Source of the DNA: Salmonella enterica subsp. diarizonae
GTDB taxonomy: Bacteria; Pseudomonadota; Gammaproteobacteria; Enterobacterales; Enterobacteriaceae
Direction: 5' to 3'
NCBI RefSeq assembly: GCF_008692785.1
Contig: NZ_VXJV01000004.1
Location: 1-64,000 of the forward strand
Length of the DNA: 64,000 nucleotides
Shown one piece after another: positions 8,762-19,499 of the stretch (position 1 is its first letter; each line of letters begins with the position of its first letter). Below the pieces are notes generated by a model, which saw nothing but the letters and a program-made list of their open reading frames with translations, had not been told where the DNA came from and did not search any database. Position numbers and translations under genes: made by a program.

Positions 8762-9008
8762 AACGTATCAACCCATTAATTGCGATGACTACGATAGTCT
8801 TGAGCTTGCCTGCATGCATCATTTAATACTGACGCTAACGTTAAAAGATGGCGAGATTTTGCAGGCAAAAGCGAACGATTTGATCTTGCGTAAAAACGTG
8901 GAATATCTGCTTGCCGAGGTTTCCGGCGAGTCCCGTGAGCTTCGTCTCGATAAAATCGCCAGTTTCAGCCACCCGGAAATTGGTACAGTGGTGGTCAGCG
9001 AATCCTGA
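8754..9008 (+). CDS. rof: Rho-termination inhibitor Rof (YaeO)
   Basis: An 84-residue Sm-like small protein that binds transcription terminator factor Rho and blocks its primary RNA site. The start [15 protein letters not shown] matches the family; another ATG two codons upstream is possible. The acidic segment at residues 8-15 and the conserved C-terminal [15 protein letters not shown] are present. It overlaps the end of yaeP and is followed by a REP-type palindrome that separates it from the convergent tilS. Confidence 0.96.
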
Positions 9009-9015
9009 ATCCTGC

Positions 9016-9048
9016 TGCCGGATAAGGCATTTTCGCCGCTATCCGGCA
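9016..9048. repeat. REP-type palindrome between rof and tilS
   Basis: TGCCGGAT (9016-9023) pairs with ATCCGGCA (9041-9048) around a GCCG-type bulge, the usual REP/PU form. It lies between two convergent genes and is followed by TTTTAT on the rof side, so it can also act as a terminator or 3'-end protector. Confidence 0.8.
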
Positions 9049-9050
9049 TT

Positions 9051-10349
9051 TTATGCGTCTTCTCGCCACAGTAACGCCACACCGTCTTCATTATTCGCCA
9101 GCCCGTCATGGGTGACAAAGTACCCCGCCGCCGCAATCAGCGTATCGCCATAAAATAGCAGCGGCGTGGTATCGCGCCGCCAGGAAGGCACATTCAGCTC
9201 CTGCCAGATTTTCTTCAGCTTACGTCCGCCGTGACGTCCCACAATGTGTAGCACCCCTGGCGCCTTAAAACGAATGCTGACGGATTCTTCCTCTCGCGGC
9301 TGGCGCAGTTCGCCGCCAGGAACGAGCTGTACCGTCCCTAAGCTGGCAGGCAGCGCCAGCGGTGTTTGCCAGACGGGCCAGGCGACCGTCGTTTCGCTTT
9401 GTCCGGCCACGGATTTAATCCACCACAGTTGTGACTGATAACGGCGAATCTCGCGATCGCCAAAACGTAAACAGGGAGAGGCATCGTCGCGCGCCAGCGC
9501 TACTTCCTGCCAGATACGCTCCAGCGCGTCGCGAGAGGGCATCGGCGCATTACGCGTCGCCAGCCAGCGACGCAGAATCGCCGCCCGCCGTACATCGCTC
9601 ATCGACATTAATGGAGAGAGCCGCAATGTTCCCCGCGCCGTGATACAGTCCGTAAGCTCGCAGGCCAAAAGTTCGTCCAGCAGCCTTTCTTGCTCGGCGC
9701 AGAGCGCCGCGCTACGGGCTACCGCCGCAGAGAAATGCGGCCAACGCTGCTGCAAGAGCGGAAGCGCGCGCAGGCGTAAAAAATTGCGATCGTAGGCATC
9801 ATCCTGATTGCTTTCATCTTCGATCCAGCATAAGTCATGACACACAGCCCACTGTTCCAGCGTCTCCCGCGTTTCTCTCAACAGCGGGCGAAGAAGCTGA
9901 GTTCCGGCAAAAGGCGAGCGTTCTCCCATCGCGGAAAGTCCGGCCGGACCGCTACCGCGCTTTAACGCCAGCAGGAATGTTTCACACTGATCGTCACGGT
10001 GCTGCGCGGTTGCCAGCACTTCGCCAGGCAATAACGTCTGTGCGAACGCCCGGTAGCGCGCTTCACGCGCATGGGCCTCGATACCCAGGCCATTATCCGC
10101 CAGAGTCACCCTCTCTACTACCAGCGGAACCTGCCAGCGTTCGCATACGGTTTCGCAATGCCGCACCCAACTATCAGCATGAGGGCTTAAACCGTGATGA
10201 ATATGGATAGCACGCAGCGTGACGTCAGGATGACGTTCTCGCCACAACACCAGTTGATGCAAAAGCACCGTAGAATCCAGGCCGCCGCTAAAGGCGGCCA
10301 AAATACGGCGAGAAGAGAGTAACGAAGTATTCAGCGTGAGAGTGGTCAT
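9051..10349 (-). CDS. tilS: tRNA(Ile)-lysidine synthetase
   Basis: ATP-dependent enzyme that converts C34 of the CAU-anticodon tRNA-Ile to lysidine, switching its identity from Met to Ile; essential. The PP-loop motif SGGLDS is at residues 21-26 ([14 protein letters not shown]). The N-terminal N-type ATP pyrophosphatase domain is followed by the substrate-binding middle domain and a C-terminal domain, 432 residues in all. It is transcribed on its own, convergent with yaeP-rof. Confidence 0.97.
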   Translation of the reverse strand: MTTLTLNTSLLSSRRILAAFSGGLDSTVLLHQLVLWRERHPDVTLRAIHIHHGLSPHADSWVRHCETVCERWQVPLVVERVTLADNGLGIEAHAREARYRAFAQTLLPGEVLATAQHRDDQCETFLLALKRGSGPAGLSAMGERSPFAGTQLLRPLLRETRETLEQWAVCHDLCWIEDESNQDDAYDRNFLRLRALPLLQQRWPHFSAAVARSAALCAEQERLLDELLACELTDCITARGTLRLSPLMSMSDVRRAAILRRWLATRNAPMPSRDALERIWQEVALARDDASPCLRFGDREIRRYQSQLWWIKSVAGQSETTVAWPVWQTPLALPASLGTVQLVPGGELRQPREEESVSIRFKAPGVLHIVGRHGGRKLKKIWQELNVPSWRRDTTPLLFYGDTLIAAAGYFVTHDGLANNEDGVALLWREDA

Positions 10350-10411
10350 GGTTCGTGCTTATAGTGACTTTGCCCGGCAACGTTACCTGGCTAGCGCCTT
10401 AATGACAAGTC

Positions 10412-10801
10412 TTACTGCTCATACAGCTCAAGCGGCAAACCGTCCGGATCGTTGAAAAAAGTAAAGCGCTTCCCGGTATACGGATCGACGCGTATCGGTT
10501 CGCACTTAACCTGATGCTTTTCCAGATGCGCAACGGCGTTTTCTACATTTTCCACACTGAAAGCCAGATGGCGCAGGCCGCAGGCTTCAGGTCGGCTTGG
10601 ACGCGCCGGAGGGAAGGGAAAAGAGAAAAGCTCAATCACATACTGCCCGTTTAGCGCCAAATCGCCCTTCCACGAGTCACGCTCTTCCCGCCAGGCTTCG
10701 CTTATCAGCTCGAATCCCAGAATATCGCAATAAAACGCCTTGCTCACCACATAGTCTGTCGCAATGATCGCGATGTGATGAACCTGTTTTAATCCCAGCA
10801 T
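10412..10801 (-). CDS. yaeR: Vicinal-oxygen-chelate (glyoxalase-fold) protein YaeR
   Basis: A 129-residue protein of the VOC superfamily, with two beta-alpha-beta-beta-beta units. Candidate metal ligands are His at VHHIAII near the N-terminus, His in LRHLAF, and Glu in the C-terminal LPLELYEQ. Substrate unknown; glyoxalase I is a different gene. The start MLGLKQVHHIA is preferred over a frame extending 18 codons upstream, because it fits the family. It lies 55 bases downstream of ldcC on the same strand and may be co-transcribed. Confidence 0.92.
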   Translation of the reverse strand: MLGLKQVHHIAIIATDYVVSKAFYCDILGFELISEAWREERDSWKGDLALNGQYVIELFSFPFPPARPSRPEACGLRHLAFSVENVENAVAHLEKHQVKCEPIRVDPYTGKRFTFFNDPDGLPLELYEQ

Positions 10802-10856
10802 AGCGTCTCCTTTATTGATTATCAGTACGTTACTCGCCACATTCCCGTCAGGCAAG

Positions 10857-12998
10857 CTAACAGGCGTGTTTTAAGACTCGTACCTGGTACACCCCATCTT
10901 CATTCCGCTTCGCGCCGTGAATATCCGTTTCAAAACCGGGATAATGCTGACCAATCGAACATAGCATCAGCAGAAAATCGAGCACGGCCCGACTCTGTTG
11001 CGTGATCCTCTCGCCGGGCATCAACAGCGGAACGCCTGGCGGATAAGGCAGGATCATATTTGCGGAAACGCGCCCTGGCAGTTGATCGAGCGCCACGGTT
11101 TCCACCTCGCCTTTGATCTGACGCTGCCAGGCCTGGTGCGGTGTCATGATCATCTCCGGTAAAACCTCGAACGCCCGCAACATCAGCCCCGGAAGATCGT
11201 GCTGGCGGATCAGTTTATGAATCCCCTGCGCCAGATCCTGAATGCGCATATTGCGATAAAAATCAGGATCTTCCGCATACAGATCCGGCAACATATTTTT
11301 GACGCGCAGGTTAAGATCGTAGGCCCGTTTAAATTCCGTCAGTCCGCGCAGCAGCCCCATTGCACGGGTCTTATCAATCCCTATGCTGAACAAAAACAGC
11401 AGATTATACGGCCCGGTTTTTTCCACCACCACGCCTCGCTCATCGAGGAACTTCGCCACCAGCGCGGCAGGTATCCCCTCTTCGCTCATGTTGCCCTGTT
11501 CATCCATTCCCGGCGTCAGGATTGTCACCTTAACCGGATCGAGGAACATATGATCGTCATCGGCATCGGTGAAGCCGTGCCATGTTTTTCCCGGCGCTAC
11601 CGGCCAGCATTCGGCCTCATCAACCTCTTCCGGCTGCCAGATATCAAAGAACCAGCTATCGGACTCTTCACGTAACCGCTTTACCTCTTTACGAAAATGG
11701 AGCGCCCGTTCCACCGAACGATTAATCAATCTTTTCCCCGGGTTGCCGCGCAGCATCGCCGCCGCAGTCTCGATAGAGGCGACAATGGGATAGCTCGGCG
11801 ATGTAGAGGTGTGCATCATAAACGCTTCGTTAAACGTCTCTTCGTCATATTCCCCTTTGATATGAATAAGCGACGCCTGCGAAAAAGCCGCCAGCATTTT
11901 ATGGGTGGATTGCGTTTCGAAAATCACTTTTCCGGGCACCCGATCGCCGCTCATCCCACTTTTCCCCTGGTAGATCGGATGAAAATGGGTATAGGGTACC
12001 CAGGCGGAATCAAAATGGATCGAGGGAACGTCCAGTATCTGCTTGATCCAGTTAGTGTTATACAGCAGACCATCGTAAGTAGAATTGGTGATAACCGCAT
12101 GAACCGGCCACTGCGCCTGCGCGGTTTCCGCCACCTTACGCGCAATGCTGTCACGGGTGAACTCACGCTTAGGAATACCGCCGAGAATGCCGAGCGCATT
12201 GCGCGTCGGCTTTAGCCAGAGAGGCACCACATCGCTCATCATCAGCAAATGCGCCAGCGATTTATGGCAATTACGGTCAATAAGCAACGTACTTCCCGCA
12301 GGCGCGGCATACATACCGACAATTTTATTCGAGGTCGACGTACCGTTCGTCACCATGTAACTCTGCTCGGCGCCAAAAGTACGGGCGATATACTCTTCCG
12401 CTTCCAGATGCGGCCCGGTGTGATCCAGCAGTGACCCCAGTTCAGTCACCGAAATCGACACATCAGCTTTTAAGGTATTGCCGCCAAAAAAGTCATAAAA
12501 CAGACAGCCTGGCGGGCTTTTCTGATACGCCGTACCCGCCATATGACCCGGCGTACAAAAGGTATATTTTCCTTCTTTAGCGTAGGTAAACAGCGCTTTG
12601 GTAAACGGCGGCGTAATATTATCGAGATATTCGTTGGTATATTGATGAATGCGCGTCGCTATATCTTCGGCCTGCCCCAACGCATACTCAAAAAACCACA
12701 GCGCCATGCGCATATCGTAAACGCTAACGTCCAACGTCGAGTTGGTATTGATAAAGGCGTAGAGGGGAAGGTATTCATTTAGCTGATTAATTTCGCTACA
12801 AAGGTCGAGGCTGTATTCATCCCAGTCAAAAATAACGCCGCAAATGCGTGGGTTATGTTCAATAAACTTCAACAAATCAACGCTATTTTGCGGCCAGATA
12901 ATTTGAAATCCCAGGGATTGTAATGCACGCTCAAGCTCCTTGATGGGTTCATCTTTATAATAAACCCCGTGCGGCCCCATAATGGCGATGATGTTCAT
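10857..12998 (-). CDS. ldcC: Constitutive lysine decarboxylase
   Basis: PLP enzyme that decarboxylates lysine to cadaverine in the cytoplasm; it belongs to the fold-type I family with an N-terminal wing (response-regulator-like) domain of about 130 residues. The PLP lysine sits in STHKMLAAFSQAS near residue 367. The start MNIIAIMGPHG gives 713 residues, the LdcC length; no cadB or cadC lies nearby, so this is the constitutive LdcC rather than acid-induced CadA. The conserved segment reads PGHMAGTAY where I recall PGHMGGTAY in E. coli, a mild change. Confidence 0.95.
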   Translation of the reverse strand: MNIIAIMGPHGVYYKDEPIKELERALQSLGFQIIWPQNSVDLLKFIEHNPRICGVIFDWDEYSLDLCSEINQLNEYLPLYAFINTNSTLDVSVYDMRMALWFFEYALGQAEDIATRIHQYTNEYLDNITPPFTKALFTYAKEGKYTFCTPGHMAGTAYQKSPPGCLFYDFFGGNTLKADVSISVTELGSLLDHTGPHLEAEEYIARTFGAEQSYMVTNGTSTSNKIVGMYAAPAGSTLLIDRNCHKSLAHLLMMSDVVPLWLKPTRNALGILGGIPKREFTRDSIARKVAETAQAQWPVHAVITNSTYDGLLYNTNWIKQILDVPSIHFDSAWVPYTHFHPIYQGKSGMSGDRVPGKVIFETQSTHKMLAAFSQASLIHIKGEYDEETFNEAFMMHTSTSPSYPIVASIETAAAMLRGNPGKRLINRSVERALHFRKEVKRLREESDSWFFDIWQPEEVDEAECWPVAPGKTWHGFTDADDDHMFLDPVKVTILTPGMDEQGNMSEEGIPAALVAKFLDERGVVVEKTGPYNLLFLFSIGIDKTRAMGLLRGLTEFKRAYDLNLRVKNMLPDLYAEDPDFYRNMRIQDLAQGIHKLIRQHDLPGLMLRAFEVLPEMIMTPHQAWQRQIKGEVETVALDQLPGRVSANMILPYPPGVPLLMPGERITQQSRAVLDFLLMLCSIGQHYPGFETDIHGAKRNEDGVYQVRVLKHAC

Positions 12999-13036
12999 GC
13001 TTTCTCCTGAAAAAAACCTGAGATAAGCATAGTAGC

Positions 13037-13067
13037 AATCCTGCCGATGCAGAGCACCGACAGGATT
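13037..13067. other. Stem-loop between the chitinase gene and ldcC
   Basis: A 14-base imperfect inverted repeat (AATCCTGCCGATGC at 13037-13050 against GCACCGACAGGATT at 13054-13067), with further A/T pairing outside (GATAA/TTATC). It lies in the 76-base gap after the chitinase stop. No T-run follows on either strand, so it is at best a weak terminator for the chitinase transcript or a leader structure for ldcC. Confidence 0.6.
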
Positions 13068-13074
13068 TATCTTA

Positions 13075-14838
13075 TTACAATGCGCTCCATGCATCGGCCC
13101 AGGCAATTCCTACGCCGGGCTCATAGTAAGCTGGCGCAACATTACACCATGAGCCCGCCGGGAACGGTTTGCACTGGTACAACGCGCCATTACTGTTGAC
13201 GATATCGCCTGGAATCCATTTCTGGCTGCTGCTCCAGGCAGGGTAGCTGGTGGTCTTATCTTCGTCATCCGCAGCGGCGGCCTTCGCTTTCACATTCAGC
13301 GTATAAACTGCGGTGCTGGAGAGCGTACCGTCGCTAACGGTCAGATTCACCACATACTGGGTGTCCTGAGTGACATCAGGCGCATTGAAAATCACAACGG
13401 CTTTATCCTGGCCGCTCAGCGTTTTGCCGTCCTGCGACATCCAGGTATAAGTAAGCTTGTCGCCATTCGCGTCGGTCGATCCTTCCGCGCTGAGTGAAAC
13501 CGCACTACCGGCTTCCACCGCCCCGACCGGTCCGGCAATACGCGCGACTGGCGCCACGTTTTCATCCGTAACTGGCGCCGGGGATGGAGTGACATCCGGT
13601 TCAGCGGTCCCGTTATCATCGACGACATTAACGTTGAAATAATGCTGTACGCATTTCGTGTAGTCGCCCTCTTTAAAGGCGGTATACGGCGTCTGATATC
13701 CAACTAACTGGCAGGAATAGGTTTTACCGTCCGCAGTATCGGCGCTCCAGCCCCAGTCCTCCTCCCAATAGATCGGTAACGCGCCAGCGCCGCCTTCATC
13801 GAACTGCTTCATGTTTTTACAGCCCAGCACTTCGTCAGCCGGTACCGGCACTTTCAGGTAGTTGGCGAACTCTTTGTAGTAGGCGATACGGTTAAGCGAC
13901 TGCGCATTCTCATCTGCCCCGCCGCACTCCACGCCGCCATTGATGATCTGAATGGTGACGCCGAAACCTGATACCAGGCCATTTGCTTTATCGCGATCGT
14001 TTGGCTGCCAGGTACCGTCAATCACATGCAGCATAGACGGCTTCGGCGGCTGCGGATAAACAAAGAAGAAGACAGCGCTTGCCAGGTTCATCCAGGTATC
14101 CGCTACCAGCTCGGGTTTATCCAGCAGTGGGCGAACGTCACCATACATCGCGTCAGAGAAAGACCCATAGTTGTAGTTATAAGAAAGCTGCTTTGCCCCG
14201 CGGCCAAAATAGCTGAGGAAGTCGCCGCCCTTATCTTTACCGCACGGCCAGGTCTGGCCCTGCCATACATCCGGGTTACATTCGCCGTTGTAGCCGCCTT
14301 TCTGCCCTTCTGTCCAGCCGACTTCGCGCAGATAAACCAGCGCCTGACGCCATTCCGGAATATCACGCCAGCTTTCGTGACCGCCCGTCTCCTGTGCGAA
14401 GTGAGCAAACATGGTTGCCAGCGTTTTACGGCAAATTGCATTGCTGTCACGCCCATCGGTATAGGTTCCGCAGACCGCCGGGAATTTACCGATGGCCTTC
14501 AGGAAGTTGCTGTAGGTATATTCCGGCGCGCGCATCGGGAACAGATAATCCCAGTCGCTCTCTTTAAGCATACTTTCGACGCGTTTTACGTTTGCCGGGT
14601 TAGCGACGCGTCCCGGGGAAATCAGTTCCACTTCACTGTTCGGCAGCGTGGCAATAGACGACTTTACCGCGTTCATTAACGGGAAATTGGTCAGGGCTTT
14701 TTCTTTTGCCGCAAGTTCGCTGGCTTTCATGGTTGCCGGTTCGCTGGCGCTCAATAAAGAGGCCGCGTGTGCCCCAGCCATACTCAACACAATTCCGGCG
14801 GCGACCGCGCTTAAGGCCATTGTTTTCCGTAATGCCAT
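13075..14838 (-). CDS. Secreted GH19-family chitinase with PKD and chitin-binding domains
   Basis: A 587-residue Sec-exported protein. The signal peptide has a positively charged start and a hydrophobic core ending near AGAHA (about residue 25). The catalytic domain (about 100-330) carries the GH19 hallmarks: [14 protein letters not shown], where Glu150 is the likely general acid, and the signature [15 protein letters not shown] at 210-225. A PKD-like beta domain follows (about 428-517), then a C-terminal type 3 chitin-binding module (about 532-587) with its aromatic YPAWSS, WIPGD and ALYQC motifs. A good AGGAG site precedes the ATG. It lies between accA and ldcC, where E. coli K-12 has nothing comparable. 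Hydrolysis of chitin is inferred; peptidoglycan or host glycans are alternatives. Confidence 0.9.
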   Translation of the reverse strand: MALRKTMALSAVAAGIVLSMAGAHAASLLSASEPATMKASELAAKEKALTNFPLMNAVKSSIATLPNSEVELISPGRVANPANVKRVESMLKESDWDYLFPMRAPEYTYSNFLKAIGKFPAVCGTYTDGRDSNAICRKTLATMFAHFAQETGGHESWRDIPEWRQALVYLREVGWTEGQKGGYNGECNPDVWQGQTWPCGKDKGGDFLSYFGRGAKQLSYNYNYGSFSDAMYGDVRPLLDKPELVADTWMNLASAVFFFVYPQPPKPSMLHVIDGTWQPNDRDKANGLVSGFGVTIQIINGGVECGGADENAQSLNRIAYYKEFANYLKVPVPADEVLGCKNMKQFDEGGAGALPIYWEEDWGWSADTADGKTYSCQLVGYQTPYTAFKEGDYTKCVQHYFNVNVVDDNGTAEPDVTPSPAPVTDENVAPVARIAGPVGAVEAGSAVSLSAEGSTDANGDKLTYTWMSQDGKTLSGQDKAVVIFNAPDVTQDTQYVVNLTVSDGTLSSTAVYTLNVKAKAAAADDEDKTTSYPAWSSSQKWIPGDIVNSNGALYQCKPFPAGSWCNVAPAYYEPGVGIAWADAWSAL

Positions 14839-14973
14839 CCTAATTCTCCTTGAATATCGTTAACAGACTGCCGGCGCAAATGCGGGCAGTAGGCGCAGTT
14901 TCAGGGGAGCGGTAGACGAACGCTAATCATCAAACATCAGCGTGACATCATTTCGGCATCAGCAGGCTATAAA

Positions 14974-15004
14974 CGAAAAAAGGGCCGACAAAGCGGCCCT
15001 TTTG
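14974..15004 (-). terminator. Terminator of the uppS-accA gene cluster
   Basis: On the minus strand AGGGCCG / CGGCCCT forms a stem with a short loop followed by six T residues, 18 bases after the accA stop. It is a textbook intrinsic terminator and isolates the chitinase gene beyond it. Confidence 0.92.
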
Positions 15005-15021
15005 TGAAAAATGAGGAGCGA

Positions 15022-15981
15022 TTAGGCGTAACCGTAGCTCATCAGACGCTGGTAACGACGGTTTTTCAGGTCGTCTTTACTCAGCACGTCCAGATCGGCC
15101 AGGTCTTCCAGCAGTTGTGCTTTCAGCGATGCCGCCATCACTTCCGGGTTGCGGTGCGCGCCGCCTAGCGGCTCCGGAATGATGGAGTCGATAAGCTTCA
15201 GTTCTTTCAGACGCGGCGCGATGATGCCCATCGCTTCAGCGGCCAATGGCGCTTTGTCGGCGCTTTTCCACAAAATGGAAGCGCAACCTTCCGGAGAGAT
15301 AACGGAATAGGTGCTGTATTGCAGCATATTCACTTTATCGCCCACGCCAATCGCCAATGCGCCGCCGGAACCGCCTTCGCCAATCACGGTACAGATAATG
15401 GGCACGTTCAGACGCGACATTTCGCGCAGGTTGCGGGCGATAGCTTCAGACTGACCGCGCTCTTCCGCACCCACGCCTGGGTAAGCGCCTGGCGTATCGA
15501 TAAAGGTGATGATCGGCATGTTGAAGCGCTCGGCCATCTCCATCAAACGCAGCGCTTTGCGGTAGCCTTCCGGCGCTGGCATCCCAAAGTTACGACGAAT
15601 TTTTTCTTTGGTTTCACGGCCTTTTTGATGACCAATAATCATCACCGGTCGCCCTTCCAGACGCGCGATACCACCGACGATAGCTTTGTCATCAGCATAG
15701 GCGCGATCGCCCGCCAGCTCATCAAACTCATCAAACGCCAGACGGACATAATCCAGGGTGTACGGACGCTGCGGATGGCGCGCCAGTTGGGCTACCTGCC
15801 ATGCGCCGAGATCGGCGAAGATTTTGCGCGTCAGTTCTACGCTTTTTTCGCGCAGGCGATGGACTTCTTCATCGATATTAATATCCAGTTTCTCATCCTG
15901 GCGGCTTACCGCAGTCAGAGAATCGATTTTCGCTTCCAGCTCTGCTATCGGCTGTTCAAAATCAAGGAAATTCAGACTCAT
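15022..15981 (-). CDS. accA: Acetyl-CoA carboxylase carboxyltransferase, alpha subunit
   Basis: With AccD it transfers the carboxyl group from biotin to acetyl-CoA, giving malonyl-CoA, the first step of fatty-acid synthesis. 319 residues, with the crotonase-like core ([49 protein letters not shown]). It starts 12 bases after dnaE, the last gene of the long leftward cluster, and is closed by a strong terminator. Its beta partner accD is not in the window. Confidence 0.98.
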   Translation of the reverse strand: MSLNFLDFEQPIAELEAKIDSLTAVSRQDEKLDINIDEEVHRLREKSVELTRKIFADLGAWQVAQLARHPQRPYTLDYVRLAFDEFDELAGDRAYADDKAIVGGIARLEGRPVMIIGHQKGRETKEKIRRNFGMPAPEGYRKALRLMEMAERFNMPIITFIDTPGAYPGVGAEERGQSEAIARNLREMSRLNVPIICTVIGEGGSGGALAIGVGDKVNMLQYSTYSVISPEGCASILWKSADKAPLAAEAMGIIAPRLKELKLIDSIIPEPLGGAHRNPEVMAASLKAQLLEDLADLDVLSKDDLKNRRYQRLMSYGYA

Positions 15982-15993
15982 AGTATTCCTGTA

Positions 15994-18900
15994 TTAGTCA
16001 AACTCCAGTTCCACCTGCTCCGAACCAATGAGGCCACGCAGATCGTTAAGTAAACGATCGCTCGGAGAGACACGCCACGTTGCGCCAAAACGCAGTCGCG
16101 CACGCGCATCCGCCCTCTGATAGTAGAGATGTACTGGAATGGTCCCCGAGCGGTGGGGTTCCAGAGACTGACGGAGTCGGTTTAAAAGCTGGTCATCAAT
16201 TTGCCTGTCCGTCAGCGAGATAGCAAGCCCGCGAGCGTATTTTTCGCGAGCTTCGTCAATATCCATCACTTCGCGGGCGGTCATTTTAAGCCCCCCGCTG
16301 AAGTCATCAAAGCTGACCTGTCCGCTGACGATAAGTATGCGGTCTTTTTCCAGCAACTGCTGGTATTTATCCAGCGCGTCGGTAAATAACATCACTTCCA
16401 GACGCCCGGAACGGTCATCCAGCGTACAGATGCCGATACGATTGCCGCGCTTGGTGACCATAACCCTTGCGGCAATCACGAGCCCCGCAGCCGTGGTGAC
16501 TTTACCACGTTCTGTCGGATGCATGTCTTTGAGCCTTACCCCACCGACATAGCGCTCAATTTCTTTTAAATACTGATTGATGGGGTGGCCCGTCAGGTAC
16601 AACCCCAACGTTTCGCGCTCCCCATCCAATACCACCTGCTCCGGCCACGGCTGGCAGCTGGCATAGGATTGTTCAATTTGCTCCGGCTCTTCCGCCAGTA
16701 CGCCGAACATATCCGCCTGACCGATAGCTTCCGCTTTGGCATGCTGGTCGGCGGCTTTCAGCGCATCGCCCAATGAGTTCATCAGCGCGGCACGGTGCGG
16801 ACCCAGCCGGTCGAACGCCCCGGACATGATCAGCTTTTCCAGCACCCGGCGGTTGAGTTTTTTGGTATCGGTCCGCGCGCACAGATCAAACAGTTCGCGG
16901 AAATAGCCGCCCTGATTACGCGCGTCGATGATCGCTTCGATCGGCCCTTCGCCAACGCCTTTGATCGCGCCGATGCCGTAGACGATCTCGCCCTCATCGT
17001 TAACGTGGAAATGGTACAACCCGGAGTTAATATCCGGCGGCAGAATTTTCAGCCCCATCCGCCAACACTCATCCACCAGGCCGACGACTTTCTCGGTGTT
17101 GTCCATATCGGCAGTCATCACCGCCGCCATAAATTCAGCCGGATAGTGCGCCTTCAGCCATAGCGTCTGGTAAGAAACCAACGCATAGGCGGCCGAGTGC
17201 GATTTGTTAAACCCGTAACCGGCGAATTTCTCCACCAGGTCAAAGATTTTCATCGCCAGTTCGCCGTCGATACCGTTCTTTTTCGCGCCCTCTTCAAAAA
17301 CGGAACGCTGTTTGGCCATCTCTTCCGGCTTTTTCTTACCCATCGCACGACGCAGCATATCCGCGCCGCCGAGAGTATACCCGGAAAGTACCTGGGCAAT
17401 CTGCATCACCTGTTCCTGATACAGAATGATGCCGTAGGTCGGCTCCAGTACCGGCTTCAGGCTTTCATGCTGCCACTGAACGTCCGGGTAAGAGAGTTCT
17501 TCACGACCGTGCTTACGGTCGATAAAGTTATCTACCATCCCCGACTGCAACGGACCGGGACGGAACAGGGCCACAAGCGCGATCATATCTTCAAAGCAGT
17601 CCGGCTGCAGGCGCTTGATCAGATCTTTCATGCCGCGCGATTCAAGCTGGAAGACCGCCGTGGTTTCCGAGCGTTGCAGCATGTCGAAGCTTTTTTTATC
17701 GTCCAGCGGAATGGCGGCGATATCCAGCGGCGGCTCGCCGTTCTTCTCGCGCCGCTTGTTGATCATCTCCAGCGCCCAGTTGATGATGGTCAGCGTACGC
17801 AAGCCGAGGAAGTCGAACTTGACCAGCCCGGCATATTCCACGTCGCTTTTATCAAACTGGGTTACCGGATGTTTGCCCTCTTCATCGCAGTACAGCGGCG
17901 CAAAGTCGGTAATTTTGGTCGGCGCGATCACCACGCCGCCAGCGTGCTTACCGGCGTTACGAGTGACGCCTTCAAGCTTACGCGCCATATCGATTAGCGC
18001 TCTGACCTCTTCGTCCGCCTCGTAAATTTCCGGCAGTTGCGGTTCCGCTTCAAAGGCTTTTGCCAGCGTCATTCCCGGATCGGGCGGCACCAGCTTGGAG
18101 ATACGATCGACAAAACCGTATGGATGCCCCAGCACGCGCCCTACATCGCGGATAACCGCTTTCGCCGCCATCGTACCGAAGGTGATAATTTGCGATACCG
18201 CATCACGCCCGTACATGTCTGCGACGTGCTCAATCACCTGGTCGCGTTTCTCCATACAGAAGTCAACGTCGAAGTCAGGCATAGAGACACGTTCCGGGTT
18301 CAGGAAACGTTCGAACAGCAGGTCAAATTCCAGCGGATCAAGGTCGGTAATTTTCAGCGCGTAGGCCACCAGCGAACCGGCCCCGGAACCACGTCCAGGC
18401 CCTACCGGCACACCGTTATCTTTTGACCACTGGATAAACTCCATCACGATGAGGAAGTAGCCAGGGAACCCCATCTGGTTGATAACCTGCAGTTCAATAT
18501 CCAGACGCTCGTCATATTCCGGGCGACGCTTTTTGCGCTCTTCTTCGTCCGGGAACAGGAAAGCCAGACGCTCTTCCAGCCCCTCTTTCGACTTTTTGAC
18601 CAGATAATCTTCGGTGGTCATATCGCCAGTCGGGAACTGTGGCAGGAAATATTCACCCAGACGCACCGTTACGTTGCAGCGTTTGGCAATCTCCACCGTA
18701 TTTTCCAGCGCCTCCGGAATATCGGCAAACAGATCGCACATCTCGTCGATGCTGCGCATATATTGCTGCGGCGAGTAATTGCGCGGACGCTTAGGATCGT
18801 CAAGCGTGAAACCGTCGTGGATCGCGACACGAATTTCATGGGCGTCAAAATCATCGCTTTCAAGGAAACGGACATCGTTCGTCGCGACAACCGGCAAACC

Positions 18901-19476
18901 GCGAGTTTCAGCCAGTTCGACCGCGGCATGCAGGTATGTCTCTTCGTCCTGTCTGCCGGTGCGGATCAGTTCCAGAAAATAGCGATCGGAAAAATGCGCT
19001 TCATAGAAGGCAACGCACTCCTCCACCAGAGCCTGGTTGCCGCGTAGCAAACAGCGGCCTACATCACCCATGCGCCCGCCGGAAAGCAGGATCAAACCTT
19101 CTTTAAGCTCTACCAGCCAGTCGCGATCGATAATCGGACCTGCCGCACCGTAGCCGCGCTGATACGCTTTCGAGATCAGCAGCGTCAGGTTCTGGTATCC
19201 CGTATTATTCGCCGCCAGTACCGTCAGGTGAGTCAGTTCATCTCCCAACAGTTCGTTGTGAACGTTAAAGTCCGCACCGACGATGGGTTTAATGCCCGCA
19301 CCATGACCCGCTCCGTAGAACTTCACCAGACCGCAGAGGTTAGTAAAATCGGTGATCGCCAGCGCAGGCATACCTAATGAGGCCGCCTTTTTCACCAGCG
19401 GCCCGGTCTTCGCCAGCCCATCGATCATAGAGTAGTCGCTGTGCACCCGCAGGTGGACGAAACGTGGTTCAGACAT
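15994..19476 (-). CDS. dnaE: DNA polymerase III, alpha subunit
   Basis: Replicative polymerase, 1160 residues. The N-terminal PHP domain ([13 protein letters not shown]) is followed by the C-family catalytic core with the metal aspartates in [13 protein letters not shown] (about 401 and 403). A helix-hairpin-helix region, an OB fold and a C-terminal tau-binding part complete it. The beta-clamp motif near residue 920 (QADMFG) is visible. It starts 23 bases after rnhB and leads into accA, so replication and lipid synthesis genes share a transcript. Confidence 0.99.
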   Translation of the reverse strand: MSEPRFVHLRVHSDYSMIDGLAKTGPLVKKAASLGMPALAITDFTNLCGLVKFYGAGHGAGIKPIVGADFNVHNELLGDELTHLTVLAANNTGYQNLTLLISKAYQRGYGAAGPIIDRDWLVELKEGLILLSGGRMGDVGRCLLRGNQALVEECVAFYEAHFSDRYFLELIRTGRQDEETYLHAAVELAETRGLPVVATNDVRFLESDDFDAHEIRVAIHDGFTLDDPKRPRNYSPQQYMRSIDEMCDLFADIPEALENTVEIAKRCNVTVRLGEYFLPQFPTGDMTTEDYLVKKSKEGLEERLAFLFPDEEERKKRRPEYDERLDIELQVINQMGFPGYFLIVMEFIQWSKDNGVPVGPGRGSGAGSLVAYALKITDLDPLEFDLLFERFLNPERVSMPDFDVDFCMEKRDQVIEHVADMYGRDAVSQIITFGTMAAKAVIRDVGRVLGHPYGFVDRISKLVPPDPGMTLAKAFEAEPQLPEIYEADEEVRALIDMARKLEGVTRNAGKHAGGVVIAPTKITDFAPLYCDEEGKHPVTQFDKSDVEYAGLVKFDFLGLRTLTIINWALEMINKRREKNGEPPLDIAAIPLDDKKSFDMLQRSETTAVFQLESRGMKDLIKRLQPDCFEDMIALVALFRPGPLQSGMVDNFIDRKHGREELSYPDVQWQHESLKPVLEPTYGIILYQEQVMQIAQVLSGYTLGGADMLRRAMGKKKPEEMAKQRSVFEEGAKKNGIDGELAMKIFDLVEKFAGYGFNKSHSAAYALVSYQTLWLKAHYPAEFMAAVMTADMDNTEKVVGLVDECWRMGLKILPPDINSGLYHFHVNDEGEIVYGIGAIKGVGEGPIEAIIDARNQGGYFRELFDLCARTDTKKLNRRVLEKLIMSGAFDRLGPHRAALMNSLGDALKAADQHAKAEAIGQADMFGVLAEEPEQIEQSYASCQPWPEQVVLDGERETLGLYLTGHPINQYLKEIERYVGGVRLKDMHPTERGKVTTAAGLVIAARVMVTKRGNRIGICTLDDRSGRLEVMLFTDALDKYQQLLEKDRILIVSGQVSFDDFSGGLKMTAREVMDIDEAREKYARGLAISLTDRQIDDQLLNRLRQSLEPHRSGTIPVHLYYQRADARARLRFGATWRVSPSDRLLNDLRGLIGSEQVELEFD

Positions 19477-19499
19477 CTTCAGATTTCTCGATACAAGAA

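Noticed and set aside
14026-14679. 217-codon open frame opposite the chitinase gene
   Set aside because: Considered as a possible regulator or immunity gene for the chitinase. It has no ribosome-binding site, domain or plausible composition.
13075-14838. The GH19 protein as a phage endolysin and sign of a prophage remnant
   Set aside because: Phage GH19 lysins are usually short and lack a Sec signal and a chitin-binding tail; no holin, spanin or other phage gene lies nearby.
17197-17997. 266-codon open frame opposite dnaE
   Set aside because: Lies wholly within dnaE, which is intact and conserved. No start signal or known domain.
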